From positions 7,904,001 to 7,968,000 of the forward strand of contig NC_092579.1 of NCBI RefSeq assembly GCF_037975245.1: a stretch of 64,000 nt of DNA, in the 5' to 3' direction. The position numbers were made by a program, and so were the translations under genes. The stretch comes from Apostichopus japonicus. Lineage: Eukaryota > Echinodermata > Holothuroidea > Aspidochirotida > Stichopodidae. The notes beneath the pieces are model-generated. The model was not told the origin of the DNA, did not search any database, and saw only the letters and a list, made by a program, of their open reading frames with translations. Below are positions 12,601 through 24,395 of the stretch, piece by piece (position 1 is the stretch's first letter; each line of letters opens with the position of its first letter).

Positions 12601-15600
12601 CCCCTACCAACCTCCACCCCTCAACTCCCCTACAAGCACCACCACATTCCCTACTTTGTGTATGAAGATTGATATTGTGCCAGTCTGGTTTCACACTAAA
12701 GAGCTCAATTTTTTGCTTTGAAACAATCTAATGACTGCCAAACATGATCAAACCCACCTATGTTTTCATCTTCCACGGCTGCTTTCGATGTCTGGAATAC
12801 TTCTGCTAAGAGAATGGAGAGGTCAGCGCCACTACCATACTGTGGAAGACAATATTAAAAGAGGTTTAACACTTCATCTATGAACAATCTAGTTTAAGTT
12901 GATTTTACCATATATATTTATACCACATTATTTAATACTACCTTGAAAGTTACACACTAATTAAGAAAATACACTGTTTCCTGACTCGGACAAAATATTT
13001 CACATTCAAATGTACGAGGATGACATTTGTACCACTCCAAGATGCCTATTAAAATAGTAAGTACTGTACAAGTCACTAGATATATTTAAAGCTAAGATTG
13101 GCCATTATTCTCTCTATCTCTCTCTTTAATGGCGATGTTGTCCTTCAAAAGGGCGATCATAATATGAAAAGGCCCATTTAGCAATTCATTGTTTACATTT
13201 TGTCAAGTAGTTTTGCAGTGTACTAAGTAGACTTATATATATGACAAACTACAAATAGAAAGATTCTGCAAACAAAAACTATATAACAACTTTGCATTTA
13301 CTTGGCAAAATTTTGATTTATATATCGTTGCAATCTGCTAAAGAAAGAAAAACAACTTAAAAATTTCCTTCTTGATACCACATACATACAAGCAAAAGAA
13401 TTCAGCTTACTTGCTCATGTTCCAATAAAAGTGTAGCACCTGAGTAAAGAAGTTCTATAGCTTCAGCATGTTTTTTCTGTGACATATACCTGCAAAAATA
13501 GAAAAGTTGCAAAGAAAGAAGCATGAGGGACCCACAGGAAAATAGTTTAAGAACCATCAATGCAATAGAAGGCTTTAAAGTGAACCTGATGTAATTACAC
13601 ATGCATATCAGTCATGTTTTAAAAGAAAAATTCAGGACATGCTACAGTATATTCACTAATTTATTTTTAATTTGTTCAATCTGTTCTAGAGGATCCAATG
13701 GGGGAAATAAGCACCTCACCATCATGTGATTAACGCCGGTGCCTTCAAATCATAAGGTCCCCAGTTCGAGTCACTCCAAGATTAATGTATGTTGTCCAGT
13801 TACAGAGTTGTCGACAATTGACAATTCATTATCATGGACGTTAAATATGAACCTAAGAGACTGACTTCGGTCAGCTTGCGGCTTTGATCCAATGATGGTT
13901 TCTTTGCGAGTTCCTGCTTGCAGGAGGATCTCAAATACATACATGTTATTGTTAACTAAAATTGTATAAGAACAGAGAAAGACAATTTAGACTGTCAAAG
14001 TAGAAGGGTGTACAGTAAATTTGCAATGCTTGTTCTTTTAAAGGACAAGGGTTTTAAAAGTTTCATCCTACAACTATGTGATTTTACCCTTACTTTGATC
14101 AAATTCTGTCAGAAAGAGAAAAATAAATTTAGATTGTACAGGTCTTGAGTCAAAACGGTCAAAGAAAGGAAAAATGTCCAGGCTATAAATGCATTTATGC
14201 GTTAAGTTTAATGGTAGCACTCCAGTCAATGTGTGACATAATTCATCAAAGTGCCTCGGAATACAACATCGATTCCTCTATCTTCCATTGTGCAAATTTA
14301 GCTGTTTTTCATTGATATCATAAAAATTGAAACTGTGTTCAAAGGCAGAAAAAAATGGTTGCCAAACACAGTAACTACAGTGTATTTCAAAGCAGCTGTA
14401 CATAACAGTGTCAGCGAGTTAGGGGAAAAAGTTTCTGTAAATGAATCATGGACGCTAAAACTCCATGAGTATTGGTTTGTGTTTATGTTTGTAAGCAGAA
14501 AAGATTGGCATCAAGTTTAACAATGGTAATAGGTCGGCATTGTTTAGGTATTAATAATAATACTAACAATTCACTATTTAAACTAGGATAGGGATGTGAT
14601 GTGTCCATCTCAAAACAGTTTGAGAACAACAAAACAACAACTGTTTTAGATTGTGCACAAATACAAACCCCCTAGGCTTAGACTACTTAAAATTGGAATA
14701 TTCCAATGATGAATAGGACATGATCCGGCTATGGCCTAGTAGGAATAGTAATAAGTGGGGGCCGTGTCATTCCGCCATCGGTACTTGACGCAATAGAAAA
14801 TGTGCTCTTTCCGTCATAGAAAAAGGGCTTCTGCCATACTTTTTTTTGTATGGCGGAAAGAGTACATTATTGTTGGTGCATTGTATATATGCAATGTATA
14901 TTGCTTCGCTTTATTCTAGCTAGGGCTGCAGAATCCACAAAATCGGTTATTTAATTTGACAATCAGAATCGGTCTTTTTAATTAACAATCAGCCTAATTA
15001 AATTTGATTTATTCAACCAACTATTATATATTTCAAGACAGTGTATGGACTCTTACGAACTTACAATTAAAACTATTCAATCAACATGTACATTAAGACT
15101 GTGTATCAATTCCCCAATCTTGTCTGAACTAGTACAATTCAGTCTAACCAGCAAACTGTCACATTTGAAGAGGGTGTACCTATCCTTCCATGTGATTCAA
15201 AGAAAGTTTACCAATACATTCCTGTACACCACGGTAAAATCCATTCCTAAAATGTACCTTTTTCGCCATATGTTTCGAGCCTTTACGCCATGGCCAAACC
15301 TATGGCGAACAGGTATGGCCGTATGTACCTATCGCGGAATGGCACTAGATCAGTAACAAGTAGGTCTAACTAGGTGTCTTTCTTCGAAGTACATTCAAGT
15401 GATATTATCTGATATCTAATTTAAATTAGAGTTTAAACTAGGCCTTAATAACTTAGTGTACTGTAATGTAGAGGCTGTAATGTAGGGTAGTCCTAGCCTA
15501 AAGTTACTCGGTAGCTTTCATAGTCGCTCCCAATTTATTCCAAACAGGCTATATATGAAAGAAAAGTAAACGATCATGTCCTATGGTGACTTCTGGTTCG

Positions 15601-15892
15601 AAATGTTCGTATTTGGGTTAACCTAACTTTGACTTAGGCTATGCGAGCTTATGTGTGTTATAGCCTACGTCAATACCACTGGTACTAGCTATACCTATCA
15701 AGGCCTAACCTTAACACTAGGCCTGTATTATGCAAAGGGTTATCACTACCAGTCTTTGTCAAACCTTGTTAGGATGCAATACCTGAAGTAGAGAGTTCTG
15801 TACATCTGGTGAGCTTCATAGTATTTGCCTTCTTCTACACTTTTCTTGAGTTTAACAAGGACCCTACTCGTTCCTCCTCTCTTGCTAGACAT
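3647..15892 (-). CDS. GET4: GET4 / TRC35, tail-anchored protein targeting factor, complete
   Basis: Eight coding exons on the minus strand join in frame with GT-AG junctions: 15892-15783, 13489-13411, 12839-12758, 11767-11615, 10544-10406, 9552-9412, 4434-4283 and 3729-3647. The sum is 939 nt, giving 312 aa plus stop; vertebrate GET4 is about 327 aa. Diagnostic stretches are [11 protein letters not shown] in exon 1, [11 protein letters not shown] across exons 1-2, [13 protein letters not shown] in exon 5, [13 protein letters not shown] in exon 6 and [12 protein letters not shown] in exon 7. The acidic Ser/Pro-rich tail [10 protein letters not shown] matches the family's C-terminus. GET4 is an all-helical TPR-like scaffold. 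With UBL4A/GET5 and BAG6 it hands tail-anchored membrane proteins from SGTA to the GET3 ATPase in the cytosol. The start chosen is the Met of MSSKRGG at 15892; an in-frame Met at 15940 would add 16 residues that do not look like the family. Intron 6 (about 5 kb) is mostly one inserted element. Confidence 0.96.
4504..4809 (-). mobile_element. tRNA-derived SINE A, copy 1 (GET4 intron 6)
   Basis: On the minus strand the copy begins with a tRNA-like head at about 4809-4740. It has an A-box-like TGGCTAAGGTG and a B-box-like GGTTCAATTCC, the Pol III promoter elements. A central segment with CTTGGGCAAGATGC and TCTCCACCCAGGGG follows, then a tail with TAAAGCGCTATATAAAA of the type borrowed from a partner LINE. 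The central part resembles the conserved domains shared by metazoan SINEs (V-, Meta- or Nin-type); I cannot assign which. A second copy lies at 11902-12195 in the same orientation. Confidence 0.85.
5140..9128. mobile_element. 3989-bp DNA transposon with 27-bp perfect TIRs, TA target site
   Basis: The left end reads CAGTACTGATTTCGCTTAAC and the right end is its exact reverse complement over 27 bp. Each end is flanked by TA (5138-5139 and 9129-9130), as in Tc1/mariner/pogo-type insertions. Behind the perfect part, both ends carry about 150 bp of loosely matching sequence rich in TATCGATTTTTATCG-like motifs and a shared TTCGTGGAATTTTC. No transposase frame is visible inside (longest frame 111 aa, 8225-8560, not similar to anything I know). 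It is therefore non-autonomous or decayed, and the superfamily call rests only on TIR and TSD. It makes up about 80% of GET4 intron 6. Confidence 0.8.
10186..10230 (+). other. Possible G-quadruplex tract (GET4 intron 5)
   Basis: At least four G-runs of three or more, separated by short loops (GGGAGGGCGAGGGCGAGGTGGG, then GGGG and a G7 run), satisfy the usual G-quadruplex pattern on the plus strand. That strand is the non-transcript strand for GET4. Function is unknown. Confidence 0.5.
11902..12195 (-). mobile_element. tRNA-derived SINE A, copy 2 (GET4 intron 3)
   Basis: Nearly the same sequence as 4504-4809 and in the same orientation. It has the tRNA-like head (B-box GGTTCGATTCC), the central CCTTGGGCAA and CCACCCAGGGG motifs, and the GCGCTTTAA/GCGCTATGTGAAAAGC tail. 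It carries a short deletion in the central part relative to copy 1. It is non-coding; the 61-aa open frame across it is accidental. Confidence 0.85.
13726..13948 (+). mobile_element. tRNA-derived SINE B, copy 1 (GET4 intron 2/1 region)
   Basis: A 5'-truncated copy of a family with copies at 38402, 47455 (minus) and 50085 (partial). It shows TTAACGCCGGTGCCTT, a B-box CCAGTTCGAGTCACTCC, the body motif AGACTGACTTCGGTCAGCTT and an end of GCGAGTTCCTGCTTGCAGGA followed by (CATA)n. It lies between exons 1 and 2 of GET4, antisense to that gene. Confidence 0.85.
14757..15351. mobile_element. Inverted-repeat DNA element, possible 10-bp TSD (GET4 intron 1)
   Basis: The left end has GTGTCATTCCGCCATCGGTA. 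The right end, reverse-complemented, has GTGCCATTCCGCGATAGGTA. Flanks AGTAATAAGT (14747-14756) and AGTAACAAGT (15352-15361) match at 9 of 10 positions and could be a target-site duplication of 9-10 bp, as in Mutator-like elements. Inside is a hairpin-forming GCCATAC...GTATGGC segment around 14833-14855. No transposase was seen. The 103-aa frame at 15045-15356 is accidental. Confidence 0.55.
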
Positions 15893-18640
15893 TTCTGCAG
15901 GTTTACGAGAACTCAGACTGATGAACATATGACCTATCACTCACTCGACAGGCTTTCAAACCGTTTTGCTCGGAAAAGATCGAAAGGAAGTTACATAGGG
16001 CCTAAGCCGAGATAGGCTAGGAAAAGAAATTTTCGACATCTTATGGCGAGCCATAAGGGTAAAAATCAGCAATGGGTCGGATTGGAGCAGTGGAGTTTCT
16101 TTTTGCCAAGTTTGAGCTGTTTCTTCAGTGTAAAAGACTTATGAAATGCAGTTTATGCCTTTGTACTAAATAATTTGTTACTATTTTTCATACTTTTGGT
16201 TTGAAATCAAGAGGGGCATCTTTGACCCAGTTGAATAATGGGGATATAAATGTTCAATTGCTACAGTTTCTTACTCCAAGATATTTTGTAAGAAATTTAG
16301 CACTGTAAAGCACAAACTTTCTGTTATTATTTTTCAAAGAGAGCGAGTGATTAGGACTTTGCTTCAACCTCAAAAGGAAATGTCTCATCCACAACTGATC
16401 ATGAGACATAATTCAATGGAAACAACAACCTCCTCCCTCCCCTCCCCTCCCCCCCCCCCCCACCAAAACTTAAACTTCAATTCCTGCTCAAACCATGCAT
16501 ATGCCTATATCATGAGTCTGAGTTGAAAACCTTGTCAACAATGAAAATAAAAGAATTACAGGTGAGTTGAGATGGGACATAGTGTATCAATAAGTAAAGT
16601 GCATTAGTTTGAATTAAGCAAAATGTCAGATGAGTCTAGCATATTGAAAAGTTTTGTAGGTACTGTATCTTAGTTGGCAAGTGATCTGTAGATAGAAACC
16701 CATTTCCTCAGTTGTGTAACAATCAGGATTGATGAGAGTGGGATATGGAAGGGGAGGGGTTGAAAGCCCAGGGAAATTACTGGGTCTGGGAAAGTGTGGG
16801 ATAAGGATGCTTACTTTGTTCATTATATTCCTTTTAGAGTAGTCACACATTGTTCCTGGACTGTTCGTCTAACTGAAGTATGTAATGTAGAAGGGCATTG
16901 GTCAGCACCTTTACAGTAACTACTGAAAAGTTGCAATCAGTGTTTCTTTCACAAGCTTATTGTAATTCAATACATTAACTTCACAAACAGAAGAAATGAG
17001 ACAAAAGTGAATAGACATAGCTTTGTTACGTAGGTGTATTATTAACTAATACTTAAATTGAATAAAATAACTCAGTACAGCTCATGAAAATGTCCACCGT
17101 GTCTACCTTGAAAGACATATTTATAAGGTCTTGAAACAATTACTGAAGAACTGATAGTTTTAAAATATAAAATGTTTAAAAAAGGATATACATCAGTAAT
17201 TTGATTTTTTTTCTTAACATTTTAAGACTTCCATTTAAGACAAATATATATTTAAAAAAAAATGTTTTACAGAAAAATAAATAAATAAAACCATGAGTTT
17301 GATGTCAGATGAAAAGACTTACACATAAAACTAGACACAAGGTGAAATCAAATACTGTATGGTAATGAATATACATTAGATGTGGTCTTTATGAATATTC
17401 TGTTTATATGGTATCACTTATGCAGCCACATAATTATAATTATTTTCAAGGTACCTATGGGTAGTGCAGGAGAGGTGGGGTAGGGGAAGGAAGTCAATGT
17501 AATTAATCAAGCTAAGACACCCTTCTAATTTTCACCAAATAAAAGTTCCTATGTGATTTAATTGTCTTTAAAATTAGTTCTGAAACGGCTAGACACTGTT
17601 TCACGTCAACTCAGAAAAATATATTTAACAAATTTGATATCTAATTCAAAACTTGTACTGAAACTTGACTAGTCAAGCAAATCAACTGCATTACTACATG
17701 CTTTGATTATCGGATAACATTGCAAAAGTTAATTCAACGCAAAAAGCTGCTTTAAACCAATCTAGGAAGAAAGAAAAAAATTCAAACACAGGGAAAGGTG
17801 GGAAAATTGGAATGTGGTGGTGAAGCCACATTTGGTAATGTGACTGCCTGACACAAATATCACATTGTGTACACATCAGAAAGTGAAAATGAGTTGTGCT
17901 ACGGATCATGGATACAAATTTCAAACCAATTAGAGTTGTGGTTCTGATGCAATTAACTGTAAATATAACTTATACTTTGCGTATATGTACAGGTCTGTTA
18001 AATTTGAATCCCCTTATATTTTTACTCACTACATTTGCCAACCCACTCTGAAGTTATACAAATTAATATTTAAGCACATGATTGAAGGAAACTTTACATT
18101 AGCGAGGAACAATTTCTAATCTGTTACAATTCCATGCCTAGCAAACCTTGCTTTTAGTTTCACACAGTCAGTTTCATCTAGACCCTCAGTCCTCTTTTCA
18201 AAAGAAATCTTGACATTTTTACAGAGATGAATAACTTACTTATGAGATTATGGTAAAATACTGATGCTAAGCAATGTATACATGTTGACATGTATTCAGG
18301 AAGGGAAAATGTTTCACAACATTTCAAATTTAAAAACCAATAAAATAAAAATATAAAAAATAAAAATACTAAACATTTGCAAGGTTTTCTTCAAATTTTA
18401 AGATGAAATGAAAAACTTTTCCTGGTCTTCATTTTCAACAGAATTTGCTCAAAAACAATTTCAGAGTTTACAATACCATCCAAAACAGAGAAAGAATTAA
18501 AATATCTTAGAATAACAACCTCAGTTGAAGAAGCTGCATGGATTAAGATGGGTTTGCAGATGGAATTATGTCCACCTGGGAGACTCGTTGAATAATTCTT
18601 TGTATGAATGAATGAATATAACTTCAGGTTTGCATATATT
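15893..18640. other. GET4 upstream intergenic region
   Basis: This contains the GET4 promoter side (minus strand) and AT-rich sequence with no coding similarity that I can find. A C-rich run at about 16431-16462 (TCCCCTCCCC followed by C13) could form an i-motif or G-quadruplex on the minus strand. No TATA box or other promoter element can be assigned with confidence. Confidence 0.4.
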
Positions 18641-18664
18641 ATTTTCACATAGAATCTAACATGC

Positions 18665-19100
18665 GCACTTCGATTATACTAATCCCATTTGGAGTATGCT
18701 TTCTCAAATGGAAGTATTCTATATCCAATGAAAGCAAAACAATTTCCACTTGGATTATACTAATCCCATTTGGAGTGTGCTTTCTCAAATGGAAGTATAC
18801 AACATCCAACATTTGCGAGTATCCTATTACCAATGGAAGCAAACAATTTCCACTTGGATTATACTAATCCCATTTGGAGTGTGCTTTCTCAAATGGAAGT
18901 ATACTACATTCAATGCGAGTATCCTATTACCAATGCAAGTAAACAATTTCCATTTGAAATATACTATCCCCACAGCCAGCTTACAATTCCCACTAGTAGT
19001 ATACCATTTGCAGTGTTAGTAAACTATGTGCAGTGGGAGTATACAATTATCAACAGAGGTATACACTTTCCAGTGGCATTATATCCTACATTCTAATTTA
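18665..19100. repeat. Minisatellite with three long units plus decayed half-units
   Basis: Three copies of a unit containing TTATACTAATCCCATTTGGA and TGCTTTCTCAAATGGAAGTA begin near 18672, 18754 and 18858, so periods are about 82 and 104 bp. Downstream to 19100 the shorter module (YCCAMTTG-AGT-ATAC) continues in degenerate form. CCATTTGG...CCAAATGG-type half-sites within each unit are inverted, so each unit could form a small hairpin. The frames of up to 108 aa in this stretch are produced by the repeat. Confidence 0.8.
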
Positions 19101-19747
19101 CCAAGTAGGAGTACTTTTCTACACTGGGAGTAAATGATTCCCACTGTGAGGGTACAATTTCCACTTCAAACTGTACAGTCACTATGCCCACATTCAATTT
19201 AAATTTTTTCCATCTTTTGCGATGTTAGTGCACTATTCCTGCACTAGAAGTACATTACCAATTTATGGTAATTTGAACAACCTACAGTACACCCACTTTA
19301 AACACTCAACAAATAATTGTTGATAAGACTTATACTATCAAAACACGTTTCATTTATCCCTCTAAACCAAACTTTTGATAATTCAAACTGTCTGTAATAA
19401 GATGGTAATTAAGCCAGTCATCCCTTAAAATGAAAAATATGTGATGTACAGAAAAGTTATATTTTAAGTATACTCAATGCTCAAAGTGGCAAAAGAAAAA
19501 AAAGAAGAAAAAACAGAGTTTTTTAACTTAAAAGTACTTACTCTAAAATTTGAATAAAGATGTTGAATAAACTCATCTCCATAGAACATTAACTTATTTT
19601 TAACTTATTTTTTACTGGAAAAGTTACAAAGAGCTGCAAAGTGACCTTAATGTAGAAAAGGAGTTGTTCCTTTCTTTTAAATATATGAAGTTACATCCAT
19701 ATGCCCTTTTTATCAATAATAATAGCAATAATATTTGACAAAATTAA

Positions 19748-20211
19748 TAGGGATGCACCGGATCCAAATTTTTGGATCCGGCCGGAACCGGATTTTGCCG
19801 GATAGTACATGAAATCCGGCCGGACCGGATTTTTTCATTACACAAAAGAAAATCATTAATAAGAAGTAGAAGTATGAAACAAGGGGCAGATCTTAGGTGA
19901 GGTATACGCATATTATAAAGAAGTGAAATTAAGACCCCATTTATGAGATTAAATATAAATTAAACATGTTAAACCTAATTTTTCCTTCCTTTGAATGTTT
20001 TTATTAATTTTTGGAAATAGTTTATATTGATTTAAGTTAACACCAACACCTTTTTAAGGAATAATTCAGGCCAGATTTTGAAAAAGATCCAGCCAGATTT
20101 TGAAAAAGATCCGGCCGGATTTTGAAAAATATCCGGCCGGAACCGGAACTGGATAATTGCTCACTATCCGGCCGGATTGTCCGGACAGACCGGATATCCG
20201 GTGCATCCCTA
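19748..20211. mobile_element. hAT-type MITE, 464 bp, perfect 8-bp TSD
   Basis: Both ends are TAGGGATGCACCGGAT as a perfect 16-bp terminal inverted repeat. The flanking octamer AAAATTAA is identical at 19740-19747 and 20212-20219. An 8-bp duplication with a YAGGG terminus is the hAT signature. The interior is filled with subterminal CCGGCCGGA repeats in both orientations and contains no coding frame, so it would need a transposase supplied in trans. Confidence 0.92.
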
Positions 20212-20219
20212 AAAATTAA

Positions 20220-22419
20220 TTCATCTTGCTAATAAACACAATACGATAGCCTGAATATATTCAATTTGTATACCATATTTCAATTGAACAGCACACCCAC
20301 ATACAAACTAAAAGAGAACAGTTCAATTATGGTTTTAATGTGTTACTGTTTTCCAAGGTAAACATATAAGTTGTGAATCAACAATGGGCAGTCGTATTCA
20401 TGTTGTTAAGCTGCCTTAGAATGTGGTAATTTTTTTATGACACATCCAACAGTTTGCAAGTTGAAGGAACTTTCTGGTGACTGAAGTTCTTTGTATAATG
20501 TTTATAAGGCATAAATGGAATTCAAAAGTTAAACACTTTAATACAGCACACATACAGAATACAACTGATAGCTTCCGCAAATTAGTAAGGATCATCTTGC
20601 TTCCTTTCATCCCGAACTTTACGATGGACGGAGTTGTTTGCTTAAATTATGCAAGGTACTTAAAGATGGAATGAATATAAAGAAGGCCATTACATGTCGT
20701 GAAAGAACACTGGATTTTCATTTTTGAATATCTCCATTATGTTCATATGAAGAAAACACACACACATATGTGCTTAATCATGTGAACCAATTGAACAACT
20801 TTCTTCAATGTTTTGCTATTTTTCTCTAACATGAACTACTAACTACACATTCATCTTGTATGTTAAAATTTCAAAACGTTAACTTTCCCAGTGGCAAATG
20901 TTTCTACTTGACCAGTTAGCACAGAATATTAACCTCACTGACAAAAGTGAGTATTTTTCACAAGTTTGGAGATGCAGAGAATATCTTTCATCCTCTCTTC
21001 TTCTGTGACTACACTACCATAATTTTCTGCCCTATGTCTGATCTTCTACCTCGCCCGTGCTAACTGCACTTGCAAGCTATCAATTCCCATACAGTGACTC
21101 TACACTTGCTCTATTACTATAGTACTATACTGCCTTCAACTTTGATAAATGACTGGGTGTTTAAGGTTAGGGTGTAATGAAGTCTATATCAGTTCTCTCT
21201 TTCCTAAACCATAGTTAGTATTTTTCTTGTACCTTCTAACAAGCTGCCACAGCAGTGTGAAGACTTCTTTAATCAATAAAATGAAGGTGTATGCAATATT
21301 TTATTTTTTTCTCTATTGTTTTTGAGTTTGTTTTTGTCTTGTTTTTAAGCCAATGATCAGGTCCATCCAAAAGACAACTTGATAGGACATTGGCTGATGT
21401 GTTGCTTCAAAGTCACTTACTCTCATATATTGAGAGTTAAGAGATACTTTAATAGCCAATCTCATAGCATGTTAGGTATAGGACAAGTTTTCCGAAAGGC
21501 TCACGAAGAGAGTTGCTTGCTCGTGTGAAATTGGAATCATAAACCAACTCACCTTACTACTCAGAGTTGCACCAAGATGAAACTTATAATGTTACAGTAA
21601 TGTTACATGAGTTACTAGTATTTACCCCATGGAGAAGAACCAGCCAATAAAGTTCAACAAACTTCAAGACTGTAAAGCGGAATGTACATTCTGATACCGA
21701 CTTACCGGTAAATTGAAACTTGGTTTGAGGACACGTATATAAAACTTCCACAAAAATCTAAAAAAGTGCTTCTAAAGTATGTTTCAGCATATGAGAATGT
21801 AAAAAATGCTCAAGGAAAATTCTCAGTATCTAACACAACAAGCTGTACAACTAAATGAAATGTGTAAAACAACTGAATGATGAACACAAAGTATTAAATT
21901 TACCAGGAACAACTAACAACTGTGATGGAGTGAAGACAAATGTGATGTTTTCCAAAACTAACATCACAGTATCAAAAGTGCCTAGTAAATGGAGTTAAGA
22001 CCCTGACTGTGCTACAATATCAGTGTACTGTTTAACTTACCAATGAGAAATCTTATTTTCAACTGCTTTAAAATAAATGACCGCAAAGCTAACAATTCTT
22101 ACATTCAAGAGTTTATCTCAACATGACAGCCAACTCTTACAGTAGTATGGCAACAATTGTGGCACAATTGTGGCAACTTGCAAGCTGCAGTGGCAGCTCT
22201 CAACTATCAGGGTTCCCTCTCTTATGATCTATAAAGCCTCTTCAAAGAGTTGTGTACATAATATTGCATTTCTTCGATACATTTAATTTACAGGTATAAA
22301 AACTTTTCTTCCTTCTTTGGCTTCTTACTAGATATAAAACAAACAAAAAAGGCACACATTTTGAAACTTGGATTAAAAAAGAAAAAAATAGTAAAGTAAG
22401 TAAAGCTGGTTTAATTTAC
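20220..22419. other. Intergenic and MOSMO 3' flank
   Basis: AT-rich sequence with no protein similarity on either strand. It includes the MOSMO 3' untranslated region of unknown length. A minus-strand AATAAA occurs at about 21302-21307. The small frames at 20416-20674 overlap each other on opposite strands and look random. Confidence 0.4.
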
Positions 22420-24346
22420 TCAAAACAAAGGTTGGCAAACCTTTTCTGCAAAGAGCTCTGACACAACTGTTATCACGATTGCTAGGAAGAAAATAACGTA
22501 CGATGGTCCGATACCAACAGACTTGGGCAACCTGTATGGTTTACCACCGATCTCATCTATGTAGAATCCGATGGGAAAGATGATAGCGGCTAGGCAAAGG
22601 CAGATCACTGGATGAGTAGAAGAAAAGAAATTCTCATAAAAGACTGTCAAATCTGTTTAGCTAAAAATTTGATGATTCAATACTCTGTTAAAATATATAC
22701 AAGTTTTGCAAGATTATTCGTTTCCTCAGCAAGTACAGTATATGACTTTCACTACACAACTTTCATCAAAATTCTAAAACGTATAGGCACTTTATCACAG
22801 CTTCGCATTGTAAATGTGTTGGTACTGTAGGATGCAGGTTGTCTTATGCAGACACTTGAAAAGCAACATTTTGAAATATAGTAGTACACTTTGACCACAG
22901 GAATTTCGATTTATACTTATGAAAATGAACAACAATCTTTCCATTGATGTCTATGGTTAAGTATGGTGGCTTAATAGGGCCATAGGAAAAAAATTGAGAA
23001 AAAAAAGTCAAAATTTTGAGAATTTGGGGAACCTCCCCCCCCCAATTTCCCTATAAAGCCACTGTAGTTAATACTATCAGTTTACTTACAACTCACGAAT
23101 TTGATCCAACTAGCATAAAGAAGTGACATGTACCTCCTCTGTAATGATCATGGCAGCAATAATGAGAGTATCAACCTACTCAAGACTACTGCTTGTACTT
23201 ACAACTGATAAATCCGATCCACCTGGCATATAGAAGCGCCTTGTACCTCCTCTGTGATACTATGATGAGGATACAGGTGGTCGTGAGGCAGATGATGGCA
23301 GCAATAATGAGCAGCAATGTTAGAAACCATTCTGGTGAGAGAGAGGGCTTGAAGCAAACTGTTTCTTTACCCAAAACCTTCATGCATTGAGTTAGCAGGC
23401 CAAGCATTATATTATCTGTTGGAAGACAAGAAATCCATCCAAAGTTCAAAGAAAAAGAAGTTTAACTTCAGGTACAAATGTACTTGCACACTGCAGTAGG
23501 ATAACTTGTAACAATCCGGAATCCAACCTCACAGAATGATATTGATAAAAAAAGCATCATAACAGATGTCGTAGTTGGACTGGAATTTTAAACTTATTCG
23601 GTAAAACCATAGCCATTGTGACCATTATCATTTACAGTATGTAAATAACCATATAACATATTAGTAGTTATTAAGTTATCACTCAATAATTTTTTTTTAC
23701 CTTAGCACTGTATTTACAGTAACTTGCATCCTGAAAGTTTAAATATTATTTCATGTTTCAGCAATAAAACTAAGTACTTCTTATGTTCTGTTTATCTCCT
23801 GCATTTAAATCAAACTTTCATATTCATCAACTGTTCAAGCAAACTAAAATTGAATGTCATTTGCAGGTCTAAACAGTGAATATCTTAGTGCTGCATTGAT
23901 CAGAAATTATATTAGTTGGTTTTGCATGCAGTAAAAATTAAAGTTGTATATACACTGTTTGCACTGAGATTCTCAGTATCTTTTTTGTTATCATAATTTG
24001 TGCTACAGAAATAAGAACATGAACCTCAAAAAGCACTGAACACTAAATTATTTCTTTGTGGTCCGGTGATAATTTAGTGTTCAAATTTTGCATAGCAGCT
24101 TTGAGAGCTCTAAATTTTGTCTGAAATAAAATACTGTGGGTTTTTGTGTACAAAACTGCAATGCATATTTTGCACTTGCATAGCAATTTGAATGTATTGT
24201 GATGCGATACTGATTAATTATTCCCTGGTGGTACCTGGAAAATCAGCATTCCTGGAGATAATCCACGCTGGATTAAACAGGCTTGTCACAACAAAAATAT
24301 CTGCCACGAAGAAGAGGGTACATGAAACAAGAAGGAGCTTATCCAT
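22420..24346 (-). CDS. MOSMO: MOSMO, attenuator of Hedgehog signalling, complete
   Basis: Three coding exons on the minus strand join in frame: 24346-24235, 23415-23203 and 22607-22420. The total is 513 nt, giving 170 aa; vertebrate MOSMO is 167 aa. Recognition rests on the opening MDKLLLVSCTLFFVADIF, on NPAWI, the first-loop GLLTQC...VC pattern, SPEWF, YARWIGF, and the stretch IFPIGFYIDEIGGKPYRLP. Four hydrophobic segments (about residues 4-25, 67-92, 100-120 and 137-158) give the claudin/PMP22-like four-helix layout. In vertebrates MOSMO works with MEGF8 and the ubiquitin ligase MGRN1 to clear Smoothened from the ciliary membrane. A 3' splice site lies upstream at 24397, so the first coding exon begins at 24396 and a 5' untranslated exon should exist further up. 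The leader carries a 12-codon upstream ORF starting at 24396. Confidence 0.95.
22962..23066. mobile_element. Short MITE copy, TATGGTGGCTTAATAGGG ends (MOSMO intron 2)
   Basis: The left end TATGGTGGCTTAATAGGG and the right end (reverse complement TACAGTGGCTTTATAGGG) form an imperfect 18-bp inverted repeat. The interior has AAAGTCAAAATTTTGAGAAT. This is the same design as the 221-bp element at 29354-29574, so both belong to one MITE family. Flanks GTTAAG and GTTAAT are compatible with a short target duplication. Confidence 0.65.
23083..23166 (-). pseudogene. Decayed partial duplicate of MOSMO exon 2
   Basis: Plus-strand TACTTACAACTCACGAATTT...GTACCTCCTCTGTAATGAT...GGCAGCAATAATGAG parallels the 3' half of exon 2 with its splice donor (23197-23315), with about 40-50 bp missing from the middle. 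The copy has substitutions and its frame is broken. It cannot replace the exon, though its donor-like ACTTAC/GTAAGT is kept. It lies in intron 2, about 40 bp downstream of exon 2 in gene orientation. Confidence 0.7.
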
Positions 24347-24395
24347 CAGAACTGGATTCAGCTACTGATGGATAACTTGGAGTGTTGGTGATGCA

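Noticed and set aside
18661..19096. Overlapping frames of 68-108 aa
   Set aside because: Produced by the tandem units at 18665-19100 in several frames at once.
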